Assembly: GCF_000178155.2 (NCBI RefSeq)
Contig: NZ_ADKM02000045.1
Span: 1-40,003 of the forward strand
Source of the DNA: Hominimerdicola alba 8
Lineage (GTDB): Bacteria > Bacillota > Clostridia > Oscillospirales > Ruminococcaceae
Direction: 5' to 3'
Length of the DNA stretch: 40,003 bases
Notes under the pieces: model-generated
Told to the model about the DNA's origin: nothing
Database searches by the model: none
Seen by the model: the letters and a program-made list of their open reading frames with translations, nothing else
Part shown: positions 15,836-25,278 of the stretch, piece after piece
Layout: each line of letters starts with the position of its first letter
How positions within the stretch are numbered: the stretch's first letter is position 1
Position numbers and translations under genes: made by a program

Positions 15836-16444
15836 ATGGAGAAAACAGGTATAACTATTACAAAGCGTAAAGACGGGCGATATGTCGGGAAGTTCATCGC
15901 TGAATACGCCGATAACGGCAAAGCACAATATCACTATGTCTATGGCAAGACCTACGAAGAAGCCGAAAACAAGGTGCTGATAGGGCGTGAGATAGCTTCT
16001 CGCTATCTTTCGGGCAGATATATCACTGTCAGCAAGGTGTATCGGGAATGGCTGAATGCTGTGGTGAACCGAGTCAAGGAATCCACTCTTGCCAACTACC
16101 GGAACAAGTTTGAAAAGCACATTCTCCCTGAATTCGGAGATATTCCCTGTGCCGACCTGACCGCAGGCAGGATCAATGCCTTTATAAACAAAAAGCTCGC
16201 AGACGGGTTATCTGCAAGCTATGTTCGTGATATATTCACTGTTTTCAAAACGATGCTGAAATATGCTCAGGAAGAGTACGGATTTAGGCTTTCTCTGAAA
16301 AACGTCACACTCCCGAAAGCCGAAAAGAAACAGGTAGAGAAGATCAGCGATGAACAGCAGAAAAAGCTCGTTTCGTATCTGAAAGCAAATATGTCGATTA
16401 CTGCTTTCGGTAACTTGTTGTCAGAACAGCATCTTGAAAATTGA
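15836..16444 (+). pseudogene. Truncated tyrosine integrase (Tn916-like), catalytic domain lost
   Basis: The frame encodes 202 aa. Residues about 1-60 form the AP2-like arm-binding domain (ITITKRKDGRYVGKFI), and 65-150 form the SAM-like core-binding domain (VYREWLNAVVNRVKESTLAN). The catalytic domain begins with ISDEQQKKLVSYLKANMS but breaks at ITAFGNLLSEQHLEN, where relatives continue into the LxTGLRxGE box. The catalytic Arg-His-Arg-Tyr residues are therefore missing, and the product is probably inactive. GGAGGG lies upstream of ATG 15836. The break adjoins the PLD/SNF2 gene, so the junction is probably a recombination scar. Confidence 0.85.
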
Positions 16445-16609
16445 ATATTGGCAGGTTTACGATGTTTTGTGAGCATTCTCCTGAATGTATCTATTTCAAG
16501 AAAACTATCTTCACCCCGGATACTTTACATAGTATAACACCGCATTTATCAGGTATGCAGGTTGAATGAACAGTTATCTCTGAATTATGCAATAGTCAGG
16601 GGGATTGCA

Positions 16610-18787
16610 ATGGCACACGATACTTTATATATAGTTGACAACAGCAGCGAAAAGGCTTCTGTAAAGAATTATCTTTCCGAATGGTGTTCGATTTCCAAGC
16701 AGATGGATATTGCAACAGGATACTTCGAGATCGGCGGACTGCTCACTTTAGGGGAAGATTGGCAGAAACTCGATAAAATACGCATTATTCTTGGCAATGA
16801 AGTTACAAAACGCACAAAAGATATCATAGAAGAAGTAGCACAGACTATGATCGAGCGTTTCCGTACCAGTATGGAACGTGAGCAGGAAAAGAATGAGTTT
16901 CTGATAGGCGTTCCTGCTATCATCAAAGCTATGAAAGCAGGCAAAATTGAGTGCCGTGTATTTGACAGCAATAAATTTCACGCTAAGGCATATATCACAT
17001 ATTTCCGTGACGAATACAGAGATCAGTTTATCTCCGCTATGAATGTTCCTTCGGGATATGCCCTGGTCGGATCAAGCAACTTTACAAAGGCGGGACTGAC
17101 GCAGAATATCGAGCTGAATGTTCAGGTAAAAGATGAAGTTGAACAGCTTCAGAAGTGGTTTGATGAGCATTGGCAGAACGGCACGGATATTACCGAGGCT
17201 GTGTTAAAGGTCATGGAGATGCACTGCCGTGAGTTCAGTCCTTATGATGTTTATCTACGCTCCATGTATGAGTATTTCAAGAGTCATGAGGAAACTGTAT
17301 CCGAATGGGAAGAAAATGAATCGGTCGTGTATAAGGGCTTGTCGCAGTATCAGAAAGACGGCTATAACAGCCTTATCCAGATAGCAGAGCATTATTCCGG
17401 CGCTTTCCTTTGTGACGGTGTCGGTCTGGGCAAAACCTTTGTCGGAATGATGCTGATAGAGCGTTTCGTAAAGAAGGAGCGTAAAAATGTCGTACTGATC
17501 GTTCCTGCATCTGCAAGGGTATCCGTATGGGAAGTAACTATAAAACGCCTTATCCCTGAGATATTAGAGGGCTTCTACCCGTTCAAGATCATAAGCCATA
17601 CCGATCTGCTGCTTGATAAAAATCAGAATCTGATGAATCAGATTGCACAGCAGGCGGAAATTATAATCATAGACGAAGCACATCATTTCCGCAACCGTTC
17701 CTCCAACAGATACAGAAAGCTGTTTGATATGATGCAGGCAGGCTGTAAAAAGCAGATGTTTATGCTGACAGCCACACCGATCAATAACAGTTTCCTCGAT
17801 TTACAGCATCTTATTGAGTTGTTTACTCACAGAAAGGAAGATTATTTCTCCGCTGCTCCGTTGGGTATCCACAGCCTTGCAGGACATTTCAAAAAGATGG
17901 AGAAGCAGCTCGATCAGGTATCGGGTACAGCTATCAGCGATTCTCTTGATATATCCGGTGATATTATCCGCGCAGACAAACTTGTGACGGAGCTTGTTGT
18001 ACAGCGCAGTCGTGCCTACGTTAAGCGGAGTCTGCTGACTGAGCAAGGTAATAATGTCCTTTTCTCCGAGAGAAAACCGCCGACAGTTGCGAACTACTCC
18101 CTCGAAAAGTCATACGGCAGGCTGATAAAGGACTTCAAGGAGTCTTTTGACCGCAAGGACAAGAACGGAAAAACGATAACGATCTTGTCCCTTGCCATTT
18201 ATTCGCCATACAGCGATGATTATTTCATCGCGGACAAGTCCAAGATGGACGAGATGGTAACAGGTCGTCAGCAGCAGGTGGTAAACCTCATCCGTATCTT
18301 GCTTTTGAAACGCTTTGAAAGTTCTATCGAAGCATTCAAGGAGACTTGTATCAAAATATATATCCGTCTGAACAAGTTCCTTAACGATTACAAGGATACT
18401 GATGCGAGCAGTAAGCGACGTGTTGATAGAAAACAGGCTGAACAGGAAGACATTCTGCGGTACGCCGAGGAATATGCAGCTCTGAATCAGACCTCTATCG
18501 AAGATACCGCAGCTTACAGCTTTGTCGGTGACGGTACAAACGAGGTCGTCAAGCCCGAATACAAGAACGGCAGGGTGTACATCAGCAAAACACAGTATTT
18601 CGATAACGTACCGCAGGCACAGTGGGAGCAGTATATCGGCGGTTATCAGCCGTTACAGAAGTGGCTCAAAGACCGCAAGAAGACTGCGCTCTCCGCTGAG
18701 GACATCGAGCATTACAAGAAAATCATCGCAGCCCTCAGGCTCACCGAGGAGCTTATGACGGAGATAGATCAGGTTGTGGAGTTCTGA
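16610..18787 (+). CDS. PLD-nuclease / SNF2-helicase fused to the tail of a type ISP restriction-modification enzyme
   Basis: This 725-aa chimera has three parts. An N-terminal phospholipase-D-like nuclease domain comes first (FHAKAYITY and GSSNFTKAGL, about residues 135-185). A SNF2-type RecA1 domain follows, with Walker A GVGLGKTF, the DEAH box and TATPIN. Then come a helical stretch (LLLKRFESSIEAFKETC) and a C-terminal ~90 residues (GRVYISKTQYFDNVP; IGGYQPLQKWLKDR; MTEIDQ) that match the C-terminal specificity domain of type ISP restriction-modification enzymes. RecA2 helicase motifs V and VI and the whole methyltransferase are absent. A deletion fused two neighbouring genes in frame near 18500. 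ATG 16610 follows AGGGGG at the right spacing. The protein is probably a non-functional helicase; its nuclease domain could still fold. Confidence 0.8.
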   Translation: MAHDTLYIVDNSSEKASVKNYLSEWCSISKQMDIATGYFEIGGLLTLGEDWQKLDKIRIILGNEVTKRTKDIIEEVAQTMIERFRTSMEREQEKNEFLIGVPAIIKAMKAGKIECRVFDSNKFHAKAYITYFRDEYRDQFISAMNVPSGYALVGSSNFTKAGLTQNIELNVQVKDEVEQLQKWFDEHWQNGTDITEAVLKVMEMHCREFSPYDVYLRSMYEYFKSHEETVSEWEENESVVYKGLSQYQKDGYNSLIQIAEHYSGAFLCDGVGLGKTFVGMMLIERFVKKERKNVVLIVPASARVSVWEVTIKRLIPEILEGFYPFKIISHTDLLLDKNQNLMNQIAQQAEIIIIDEAHHFRNRSSNRYRKLFDMMQAGCKKQMFMLTATPINNSFLDLQHLIELFTHRKEDYFSAAPLGIHSLAGHFKKMEKQLDQVSGTAISDSLDISGDIIRADKLVTELVVQRSRAYVKRSLLTEQGNNVLFSERKPPTVANYSLEKSYGRLIKDFKESFDRKDKNGKTITILSLAIYSPYSDDYFIADKSKMDEMVTGRQQQVVNLIRILLLKRFESSIEAFKETCIKIYIRLNKFLNDYKDTDASSKRRVDRKQAEQEDILRYAEEYAALNQTSIEDTAAYSFVGDGTNEVVKPEYKNGRVYISKTQYFDNVPQAQWEQYIGGYQPLQKWLKDRKKTALSAEDIEHYKKIIAALRLTEELMTEIDQVVEF

Positions 18788-18796
18788 TAAGATGTA

Positions 18797-18837
18797 AAAA
18801 GGACAGATGCTTCTCTCGTGGAAGTATCTGTCCTTTT
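18797..18837. terminator. Terminator at the right end of the island
   Basis: AAAAGGACAGAT / ATCTGTCCTTTT, extended inwards by CTTC / GAAG with mismatches. It ends the chimeric gene and works in both directions. Confidence 0.8.
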
Positions 18838-18898
18838 GGCTGTTATAGCTCGCTGTTTTGGTCTTAATATAGTAGTTTGGATTATACTGCTATATCAG

Positions 18899-18923
18899 CG
18901 CCGCACTTTTGCAGGCGTTTTTT
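18899..18923 (+). terminator. Small hairpin with T-run
   Basis: CGCC-GCA / TGC-A-GGCG followed by TTTTTT. It lies just before the lepA promoter and would shield lepA from upstream transcription. Confidence 0.5.
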
Positions 18924-18935
18924 GATTGTTTCTCG

Positions 18936-18964
18936 TTGACAAGAGCACGTAAATATGCTATAAT
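18936..18964 (+). promoter_or_regulatory. lepA promoter
   Basis: A consensus promoter: TTGACA (18936-18941), 17 bp, TATAAT (18959-18964), 40 bp before ATG 19005. Confidence 0.85.
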
Positions 18965-19004
18965 AATTAGATGATAAACTATGACTTGTGAAAGGAATAT
19001 TACT

Positions 19005-20810
19005 ATGACCCCACAGGATAAAATAAGAAATTTCTGCATTATCGCACATATAGATCACGGTAAATCCACGCTGGCTGACCGTATACTCGAACTGACCGAA
19101 ACAGTCGAACTGCGCGAAATGGAAGACCAGCTGCTCGATAACATGGATATCGAACGTGAACGCGGCATAACCATCAAGGCGCGTGCCGTCAGGCTGACTT
19201 ATCATGCAGATGACGGCGAAGACTACTATTTCAACCTGATAGACACCCCCGGTCACGTTGACTTCAATTATGAGGTCAGCCGTTCACTGGCAGCTTGTGA
19301 GGGTGCTGTGCTGATAGTTGACGCTTCACAGGGCATCGAAGCTCAGACATTGGCGAACACATATCTCGCCATTGAGCATGACCTTGAAGTCCTGCCTGTC
19401 ATCAATAAGATCGACCTGCCATCTGCTGACCCCGACCGCGCATGCAGCGAGGTGGAAAATGTCATCGGCATTCCTGCGATGGACGCACCGCGTATCTCTG
19501 CAAAGATGGGTACAAATATCAAGGAAGTGCTTGAGAGGATAGTCACTGATATACCTGCACCAAATGGAGATGATGATGCGCCGCTTAAAGCGCTGATATT
19601 TGACAGCTACTACGATCAGTACAAGGGTGTTATCATCTATGTGCGCGTTATGGAGGGTCATATAAAAGCAGGTGATACCATTCGCCTGATGGCGGCTGAG
19701 GCTGAGTTCCAGACCGTTGAGGTGGGCTATATGGGCGCTAAGGATCTTGTGCCTGTAGGTGAACTGCACGCGGGCGAAGTCGGATATATAACTGCTTCGA
19801 TAAAAGATATCGGTGATACCCGTGTGGGTGACACTGTGACCAACGCAGAGCGTCCCTGTGCGGAATCTCTGCCGGGATATAAGAAAGTTAACCCGATGGT
19901 CTTCAGCGGCATATATCCTGCTGACGGTGCAAAATACGGCGACCTGAGAGATGCGCTGGAAAAGCTGATGCTCAACGATGCCTCGCTGTCTTTTGAGCCT
20001 GAAACTTCAATCGCACTAGGCTTCGGTTTCAGATGCGGCTTTCTGGGACTTCTCCACATGGAGATAATACAGGAACGCCTTGAAAGAGAGTATAACCTCG
20101 ATCTTATCACCACAGCGCCGTCTGTTATCTACAAGGTCACGCTTACAAGCGGTGAAACAAAATATATCGACAACCCGACAAATTTCCCCGATCCGGGTAC
20201 TATTTCTTCTGCGGAAGAGCCTGTGGTAAACGCGCATATCTACACGCCGTCGGAATTTGTTGGCAATATAATGGAACTTTGTCAGGACAGGCGCGGAACA
20301 TTCATGGATATGCAGTACATCGATGAGAACCGTGTCGATCTGCATTATGTTCTCCCGCTGAATGAGATAGTATACGATTTCTTTGATGCACTCAAATCAC
20401 GTACAAGGGGATATGCGTCATTTGACTATGAGTTGAAAGGCTATGAGCCGTCAAAGCTGGTCAAGCTGGATGTTCTGCTTAACGGTGAGATAGTCGATGC
20501 ACTGTCATTCATCGTACATGAGGAGAAAGCATACGCACGCGGCAGAAGGCTCACTGAAAAGCTGAAAGAGAACATACCGCGTCAGCTGTTTGAAGTGCCT
20601 GTTCAAGCGGCGATAGGCGGCAAGATAATCGCCCGTGAAACCATCAAGGCACTGCGCAAAGATGTCCTTGCTAAATGCTACGGCGGCGATATCACCCGTA
20701 AGAAGAAGCTGCTGGAAAAGCAGAAAGAGGGTAAAAAGCGTATGAGACAGCTGGGTACTGTTGCAGTACCGCAGGAAGCGTTCATGAGTGTGCTTAAGCT
20801 CGACGACTAA
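19005..20810 (+). CDS. lepA: Elongation factor 4 (LepA), ribosome-associated GTPase
   Basis: The 601-aa translational GTPase has the normal LepA length. The G domain shows [13 protein letters not shown] (G1), [10 protein letters not shown] (G2), DTPGHVDF (G3) and NKIDLP (G4). Domains II-IV resemble EF-G, and the LepA-specific C-terminal region ends [20 protein letters not shown]. LepA binds ribosomes and aids initiation or recovery of stalled elongation. I chose ATG 19005 because GAAAGGAA precedes it; ATG 18981 is 8 codons further up with no ribosome site. A small membrane-protein gene follows after 16 bp. The gene marks the return to core genome after the island. Confidence 0.97.
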   Translation: MTPQDKIRNFCIIAHIDHGKSTLADRILELTETVELREMEDQLLDNMDIERERGITIKARAVRLTYHADDGEDYYFNLIDTPGHVDFNYEVSRSLAACEGAVLIVDASQGIEAQTLANTYLAIEHDLEVLPVINKIDLPSADPDRACSEVENVIGIPAMDAPRISAKMGTNIKEVLERIVTDIPAPNGDDDAPLKALIFDSYYDQYKGVIIYVRVMEGHIKAGDTIRLMAAEAEFQTVEVGYMGAKDLVPVGELHAGEVGYITASIKDIGDTRVGDTVTNAERPCAESLPGYKKVNPMVFSGIYPADGAKYGDLRDALEKLMLNDASLSFEPETSIALGFGFRCGFLGLLHMEIIQERLEREYNLDLITTAPSVIYKVTLTSGETKYIDNPTNFPDPGTISSAEEPVVNAHIYTPSEFVGNIMELCQDRRGTFMDMQYIDENRVDLHYVLPLNEIVYDFFDALKSRTRGYASFDYELKGYEPSKLVKLDVLLNGEIVDALSFIVHEEKAYARGRRLTEKLKENIPRQLFEVPVQAAIGGKIIARETIKALRKDVLAKCYGGDITRKKKLLEKQKEGKKRMRQLGTVAVPQEAFMSVLKLDD

Positions 20811-20826
20811 AAGGAAGTGAGCGTTT

Positions 20827-21291
20827 ATGGAAGCCCTAATAATCCTTGTTATCATCATCGCGCTGCTTGTAATAGCGGGCATATCTGCTGAAGTGATAAT
20901 GTTGGGGATAATGTGTCTTATGGCACTGGGCATGCTGTTGCTTTTCGTATTTTTCGCGTTTTGCGTCATAAGACTTATAAAATGCGAAAAGACCGACGGA
21001 CGGCTTGCAAAGGTAGAAAAACACCCCAAATTCGGCTACAGCACTCCGCACTATGAAATAAGCGGTGATGTATACGCAAATGTTTTCCCCTGTGAGGTCG
21101 TTATGAAAAACAGACTATACGCAGAGGGACGCATCTGTAAACTCAGGCTGGATCGTAAACGCGGCAAAGTCTTCGATGGCAATGCTGCAATAAGTTCGGT
21201 GGCAGGGCTGTTTCTTAGCGGACTTTCGTTTTTTATGATACTCTCGCAGATCATTGAAGTGTTTGGCGAGGGTGTCGATATATTCAGATAG
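20827..21291 (+). CDS. Small membrane protein of unknown function
   Basis: A 154-aa protein with two closely spaced N-terminal membrane segments (about 4-24 and 26-50), a basic soluble middle of about 110 residues, and one C-terminal membrane segment (about 122-142). No family is recognised. GGAAGTGAG precedes ATG 20827. It is 16 bp from lepA and 21 bp from the next membrane-protein gene, so it is probably cotranscribed with both. Confidence 0.75.
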   Translation: MEALIILVIIIALLVIAGISAEVIMLGIMCLMALGMLLLFVFFAFCVIRLIKCEKTDGRLAKVEKHPKFGYSTPHYEISGDVYANVFPCEVVMKNRLYAEGRICKLRLDRKRGKVFDGNAAISSVAGLFLSGLSFFMILSQIIEVFGEGVDIFR

Positions 21292-21312
21292 ACAGAAAAA
21301 AGAGGTAAGATA

Positions 21313-21780
21313 ATGTTAGATCTGAGGAGATCAATGAAACTGGCTATAGGTTTCGGGCTGACAGGTGCGGTGCTTATGCCCGTGCTATATGAGATCTATG
21401 CGAATATTTCGGCAGGTATCGCGCTGGTACTTGTCTTGATCTGGGTGCTGTTTGCAGGTGTCAAGTTTTCATCATTGACATTCAAAGAGGCAGTCATCGG
21501 TATCACATGTACCATAGCATACAGCGGAATTCTGGGGTTTGTATGCTATTTTCTGATACACCCCGCTGTGATGAAACTGTTGGTAAAAAACTCGGTTTAT
21601 TTTCAGCTGGGGATAAGATCACAGCTGTTGTTCGTTGCGTACTGCTTCTTTATTTTTCTGGGAATGTACCTTGTATGGCTGATAAGGTTCTGCGGTCGCA
21701 AAACGTTAGAAAAGTTCCGCAGCAACAGTGAAAAGGCGGGCGAATATATCGATAACGCCTTTAATGATGAGGATAACTGA
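21313..21780 (+). CDS. Membrane protein of unknown function
   Basis: A 155-aa protein with four predicted membrane segments (about 8-27, 33-50, 58-82 and 96-121) and a charged C-terminal tail. No family is recognised. The ribosome site is AGAGGTAA. The stop codon is one base before the hemW start, so translation is probably coupled. Confidence 0.75.
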   Translation: MLDLRRSMKLAIGFGLTGAVLMPVLYEIYANISAGIALVLVLIWVLFAGVKFSSLTFKEAVIGITCTIAYSGILGFVCYFLIHPAVMKLLVKNSVYFQLGIRSQLLFVAYCFFIFLGMYLVWLIRFCGRKTLEKFRSNSEKAGEYIDNAFNDEDN

Positions 21781-21781
21781 G

Positions 21782-22900
21782 ATGCTCGGGATATATGTGC
21801 ATGTGCCGTTTTGTCTGCGCAAATGTCCGTATTGCAGCTTTTACTCACTGCCATATGACGAAGATACTGCTGAAAAATATGTGCAGGCGATCTGCCGAAA
21901 TATAGCATATTACAAAGATCGTGGTCTGCGGGCTGACACTTTGTATCTCGGTGGTGGAACACCATCTGTACTTACGGCTGAACAGCTGGGCAGAATACTG
22001 AATGAGTGCAGACAAGTTTTTTTGCTTGACAATGCTGAGATAACACTTGAAGCTAATCCCTGTACGGTCGATGAGCATAAAATGCGAGAACTCAGAGATG
22101 CAGGGTTTAATAGAATATCTTTCGGTATACAGTCGGTTGATAATGACAGACTGAGATTTCTGGGACGGCTGCACGACAGCAGTACAGCTGTCAATGCAGT
22201 GTTAAACGCTCAAAAAGCAGGATTTGAAAACATCTCAGGTGACATAATGCTTGGTGCTGCAAATGAAGATATAAACAGCTTGTGCTCATCGCTGGAAGCA
22301 ATTTGCAGTCTTCCGCTTAAACATGTGTCGGCTTACATGCTTAAGATCGAAAAAGGTACGCCTTTTTACGATGACAAGTATAAAAACTTGATAGCCGATG
22401 ATGACCTTATGAGCGAATTGTATCTGACAGCAGTCGAAATGCTGGAAAAGAAAGGTTTTAAGCAGTATGAGATATCAAATTTCGCGATGGACGGATATCA
22501 GTCACGCCACAATAACAAATACTGGCAAGGTGAAGAATATATCGGCTTCGGACCATCGGCGCATTCTTTCTTCAATTGTGTACGGTACTTCTGTCCGCCT
22601 GATCTGAAAGATTTTATTGAAAGTGATCTGCAAACCTGTGATATGGCCGAAGCAGATCCCGATAAAGCCGAAGAGTACATCCTATTAGGGTTGAGATTGC
22701 GTAAAGGTATTTCTCTTGACAAAGTATCAGAACTATATTCTACCGAAGCCGCTGAGAAAATACGCAAACTCGCAGAGATGTATAAACGACATGGTCTGGT
22801 TATTTGTGATGGCAACACAGTCAGTCTTACAGCTAAAGGATTTCTTGTATCAAACAGCATAATATCTGAATTTATCGGTGTTTGTGATGAAAAACGCTAG
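21782..22900 (+). CDS. hemW: HemW-like radical SAM protein
   Basis: The 372-aa protein belongs to the HemN/HemW family. The radical SAM cluster motif is Cys11-x3-Cys15-x2-Cys18 (VPFCLRKCPYCSF). Further family features are LGGGTPSVL, FGIQSVD, YEISNFA and IGFGPSAHSFF. HemW is thought to be a heme chaperone rather than a true coproporphyrinogen oxidase. The short N-terminus before the first Cys fits HemW. ATG 21782 has GAGGA 7 bp upstream; in-frame ATGs further up lie inside the preceding gene. It follows lepA with two small genes between, similar to the lepA-hemW order in many Bacillota. Confidence 0.9.
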   Translation: MLGIYVHVPFCLRKCPYCSFYSLPYDEDTAEKYVQAICRNIAYYKDRGLRADTLYLGGGTPSVLTAEQLGRILNECRQVFLLDNAEITLEANPCTVDEHKMRELRDAGFNRISFGIQSVDNDRLRFLGRLHDSSTAVNAVLNAQKAGFENISGDIMLGAANEDINSLCSSLEAICSLPLKHVSAYMLKIEKGTPFYDDKYKNLIADDDLMSELYLTAVEMLEKKGFKQYEISNFAMDGYQSRHNNKYWQGEEYIGFGPSAHSFFNCVRYFCPPDLKDFIESDLQTCDMAEADPDKAEEYILLGLRLRKGISLDKVSELYSTEAAEKIRKLAEMYKRHGLVICDGNTVSLTAKGFLVSNSIISEFIGVCDEKR

Positions 22901-22994
22901 GTGTACGGTTGATCTGCTTGATACAGTCCATCATTCATAATAGCTAAAATCAACACATTAAAGTTGTGCATGAACACGATTTTTCAGCACGATG

Positions 22995-23023
22995 TTGTCA
23001 AATCGAGCGAAAAGTGTTATAAT
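22995..23023 (+). promoter_or_regulatory. Promoter of the adaptor lipoprotein gene
   Basis: TTGTCA (22995-23000), 17 bp, TATAAT (23018-23023). Confidence 0.75.
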
Positions 23024-23071
23024 TAATTAGTTAAATCATGTACTTATCTGTGGAAAGGGCGGTTATGTGAA

Positions 23072-24067
23072 ATGAGAGCATTCAAGATTATCATGTGTGC
23101 AGCTGTTTTTGCTGCTTTATCCGTTCTTTCAGGCTGTGCCGAGAAAAAAGAACAGCAGGAGATAGCTGTGCCTATACTGGAAGCAAAGAGCGTTTCCTAC
23201 AAAACCAAGCCTGCGGAAATTCGCGATATCTCACAAAAATACGAACAGCCGGGTTTTTACGGTTATCCCTACTCTAAGTCAGTAAAGTTCTCAGTAAGCG
23301 GTCAGATCGAGTCCATCGAAGTTGAGTCACCGAGTGAAGTCACTGAAGGTCAGCTGCTCTGTACTCTCTATACCGACGATGTTCAGGAAGAGATAGAGAA
23401 AGAGGAAATAAGGCTCGAACAGGTGAAAAAGACCGTTGATACGCTGTATGAGAATGAAGCTGATGCAAATCAGATTAAAATGGCACAGTATGATGTTGAG
23501 ATCGAACAAATGCGCTATGACAGACTTGTAAAAAGTCTGGAAGATTACAATGTCTATGCGCCTTGTGACGGCGAGTTTTCTATGGAAATGGGAAGATATC
23601 CATATAATGTCAACAGCCGTGTTGATCAGGGTGCGATTTTCGGTCATACAATTGACAGGAGTGAAAAATTTCTGTGTGTTGAAGTCTATGACAACAAGCT
23701 GTCAAATGTTAATTTTGGTACCTCTGTTCGTCTTGAACAGGGCGCACAGTCATCGACGGGAACCGTGACCGACATCGTTTTCAATGATAACGGTGACTTT
23801 TCGACATACACATATGTCATCACTCCGGATAATGAAGATGAACTGCTCGATTTTGGCGATATCACAGTTGTCTTCGATATCTATTCACGGCTTGACACAG
23901 TTGTTATCCCGAAAAAAGCAGTTAAAGAACTTGGCGGCAGGACTTTTGTTTACCTGCTGATAGATGGAGTCAAAGTCGAACAGGATATCGAACTGGGTAT
24001 CGAAGATAACAATGACGTGGAGGTCATTTCAGGTCTGAGCGGCGGGGAAGAGCTTATAATGAATTGA
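23072..24067 (+). CDS. Efflux-type periplasmic adaptor (HlyD-like) lipoprotein
   Basis: This 331-aa exported lipoprotein has a signal peptide with lipobox LSGC (Cys22). A biotinyl-lipoyl-like half-motif (VKFSVSGQIESIEVESPSEV), a helical hairpin (about 105-155), the second lipoyl half (YNVYAPCDGEFS) and beta-barrel segments ending in GLSGGEELI follow. This is the architecture of membrane-fusion proteins for ABC or RND transporters. No partner permease or ATPase is nearby: the next gene is a membrane protein of another type, with its own promoter. GGGCGG lies 9 bp before ATG 23072. The transported substrate is unknown. Confidence 0.8.
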   Translation: MRAFKIIMCAAVFAALSVLSGCAEKKEQQEIAVPILEAKSVSYKTKPAEIRDISQKYEQPGFYGYPYSKSVKFSVSGQIESIEVESPSEVTEGQLLCTLYTDDVQEEIEKEEIRLEQVKKTVDTLYENEADANQIKMAQYDVEIEQMRYDRLVKSLEDYNVYAPCDGEFSMEMGRYPYNVNSRVDQGAIFGHTIDRSEKFLCVEVYDNKLSNVNFGTSVRLEQGAQSSTGTVTDIVFNDNGDFSTYTYVITPDNEDELLDFGDITVVFDIYSRLDTVVIPKKAVKELGGRTFVYLLIDGVKVEQDIELGIEDNNDVEVISGLSGGEELIMN

Positions 24068-24210
24068 CAAGTTGATCTCATTGACATTGCTTCTTGCGCG
24101 ACAAGTAATATTACTTGCTATATTGTTTGCATGTTTAGCAATATTTTTTGATAATAATGTTTCGCATTTTACCTGTGGGTTATGCAAATATACGAATTTT
24201 TTAAAATCGC

Positions 24211-24239
24211 TTGATTTTTGGGGAGAATTAGTGTAAAAT
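24211..24239 (+). promoter_or_regulatory. Promoter of the 24323 gene
   Basis: TTGATT (24211-24216), 17 bp, TAAAAT (24234-24239). The rest of 24068-24322 shows no gene. Confidence 0.65.
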
Positions 24240-24322
24240 AATATTATGTGGTGCTAGTGTTAATAAAGAGATGCACAGCACTGTCTGACTTCAAAACGAT
24301 GGCTGGGAGGAATTTTGGTAAA

Positions 24323-25177
24323 ATGAAGGAATTTTTATCAAACATCTGGGTCAAAAGGGCAGTCGGCGTGTTCAATTTGGTTTATTTTGCTGTAATTGGC
24401 TTGCTGACATTTGCTACTTTTTTGTATGACCTTGAATTCACTGAGGGACAGGAACAGTCTTTCTTTACGATCTACGTTGCGGCAAGCGTCATCTTCCTTT
24501 TGTTGATGATCTACTCCCGCGAAGTCATGGTTACGAAGATAATCAGTGTATTGATGCTGCTTGTGGTGTTCTGCTTGCTGCTGTTTAATATGTACGATTG
24601 GATACTGGTAATACCGCCGCTGGTAGTTGCGGTAATAATGTTCTTCGTATCAGGCACACATGAAACTGTCAAGGTCGTTATGGGTACGATCTATCTGCTG
24701 ATGTATGTTCTCGGTCTGGTAGCTTATTTTGTTTTCAACATGCTTTTCGGCGGTACTTCTACACTTACCGAACTCAATGCTAATCTTGACAGAGATAGTG
24801 ATGTGTTCAGAACATACGCTTCTGAGTACACCAAAATATGCGATGTCACAAGAGATAATAACGTACTCTCTCCCGATGGTGAATACAGGATCATTCTTTA
24901 CGATGTACAGAACAGTGATAAGGGCGGCGTTAGCATTTGTGTAGTACCTAATGGTCAGGATATTAAGCTGAGATTCTTTACACTTAAGCAGAAAGGTATC
25001 CGCAAGACAATATCCAATAAGGGTATCAGGGGTACTGTGCCCGATGTAGGCTGGACTAAAGAAGACGATGGTACTCTTGTTGTACTTTACAGGCTTTCTC
25101 CTGAGTCCGAACTAAAAAAGACTTCAGTTACGGTAATGCCTCAAAAACAATATCTGGAATTTCTGGGTATCTCATAA
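24323..25177 (+). CDS. Membrane protein with C-terminal soluble domain, unknown function
   Basis: A 284-aa protein with about five membrane segments in the first 150 residues (at approximately 12-32, 45-62, 65-85, 88-108 and 123-148). A soluble part with beta-rich sequence follows (VLSPDGEYRIILYDVQNSDK; VGWTKEDDGTLVVLYR). The soluble part recalls DUF5412-like domains, but I cannot confirm this. ATG 24323 was chosen because GGAGGAA lies 10 bp upstream. It stands alone with its own promoter and terminator. Confidence 0.75.
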   Translation: MKEFLSNIWVKRAVGVFNLVYFAVIGLLTFATFLYDLEFTEGQEQSFFTIYVAASVIFLLLMIYSREVMVTKIISVLMLLVVFCLLLFNMYDWILVIPPLVVAVIMFFVSGTHETVKVVMGTIYLLMYVLGLVAYFVFNMLFGGTSTLTELNANLDRDSDVFRTYASEYTKICDVTRDNNVLSPDGEYRIILYDVQNSDKGGVSICVVPNGQDIKLRFFTLKQKGIRKTISNKGIRGTVPDVGWTKEDDGTLVVLYRLSPESELKKTSVTVMPQKQYLEFLGIS

Positions 25178-25185
25178 TGGAACTG

Positions 25186-25215
25186 AGCGGTGCAGTTTAT
25201 CTGCGCCGCTTTTTT
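25186..25215 (+). terminator. Intrinsic terminator
   Basis: AGCGGTGCAG / CTGCGCCGCT with one G-T pair and a 5-nt loop, followed by TTTTTT. Confidence 0.85.
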
Positions 25216-25278
25216 GTCAATCTGTAAAAGTCCTGCATAGTATGATACTAACCAAAAGAAAGGAAGAGGACTTATACT

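Noticed and set aside
23072-25177. Adaptor lipoprotein and following membrane protein as one transporter
   Set aside because: The membrane protein has its own promoter and no ABC, MacB or RND motifs, so it is not a likely partner.
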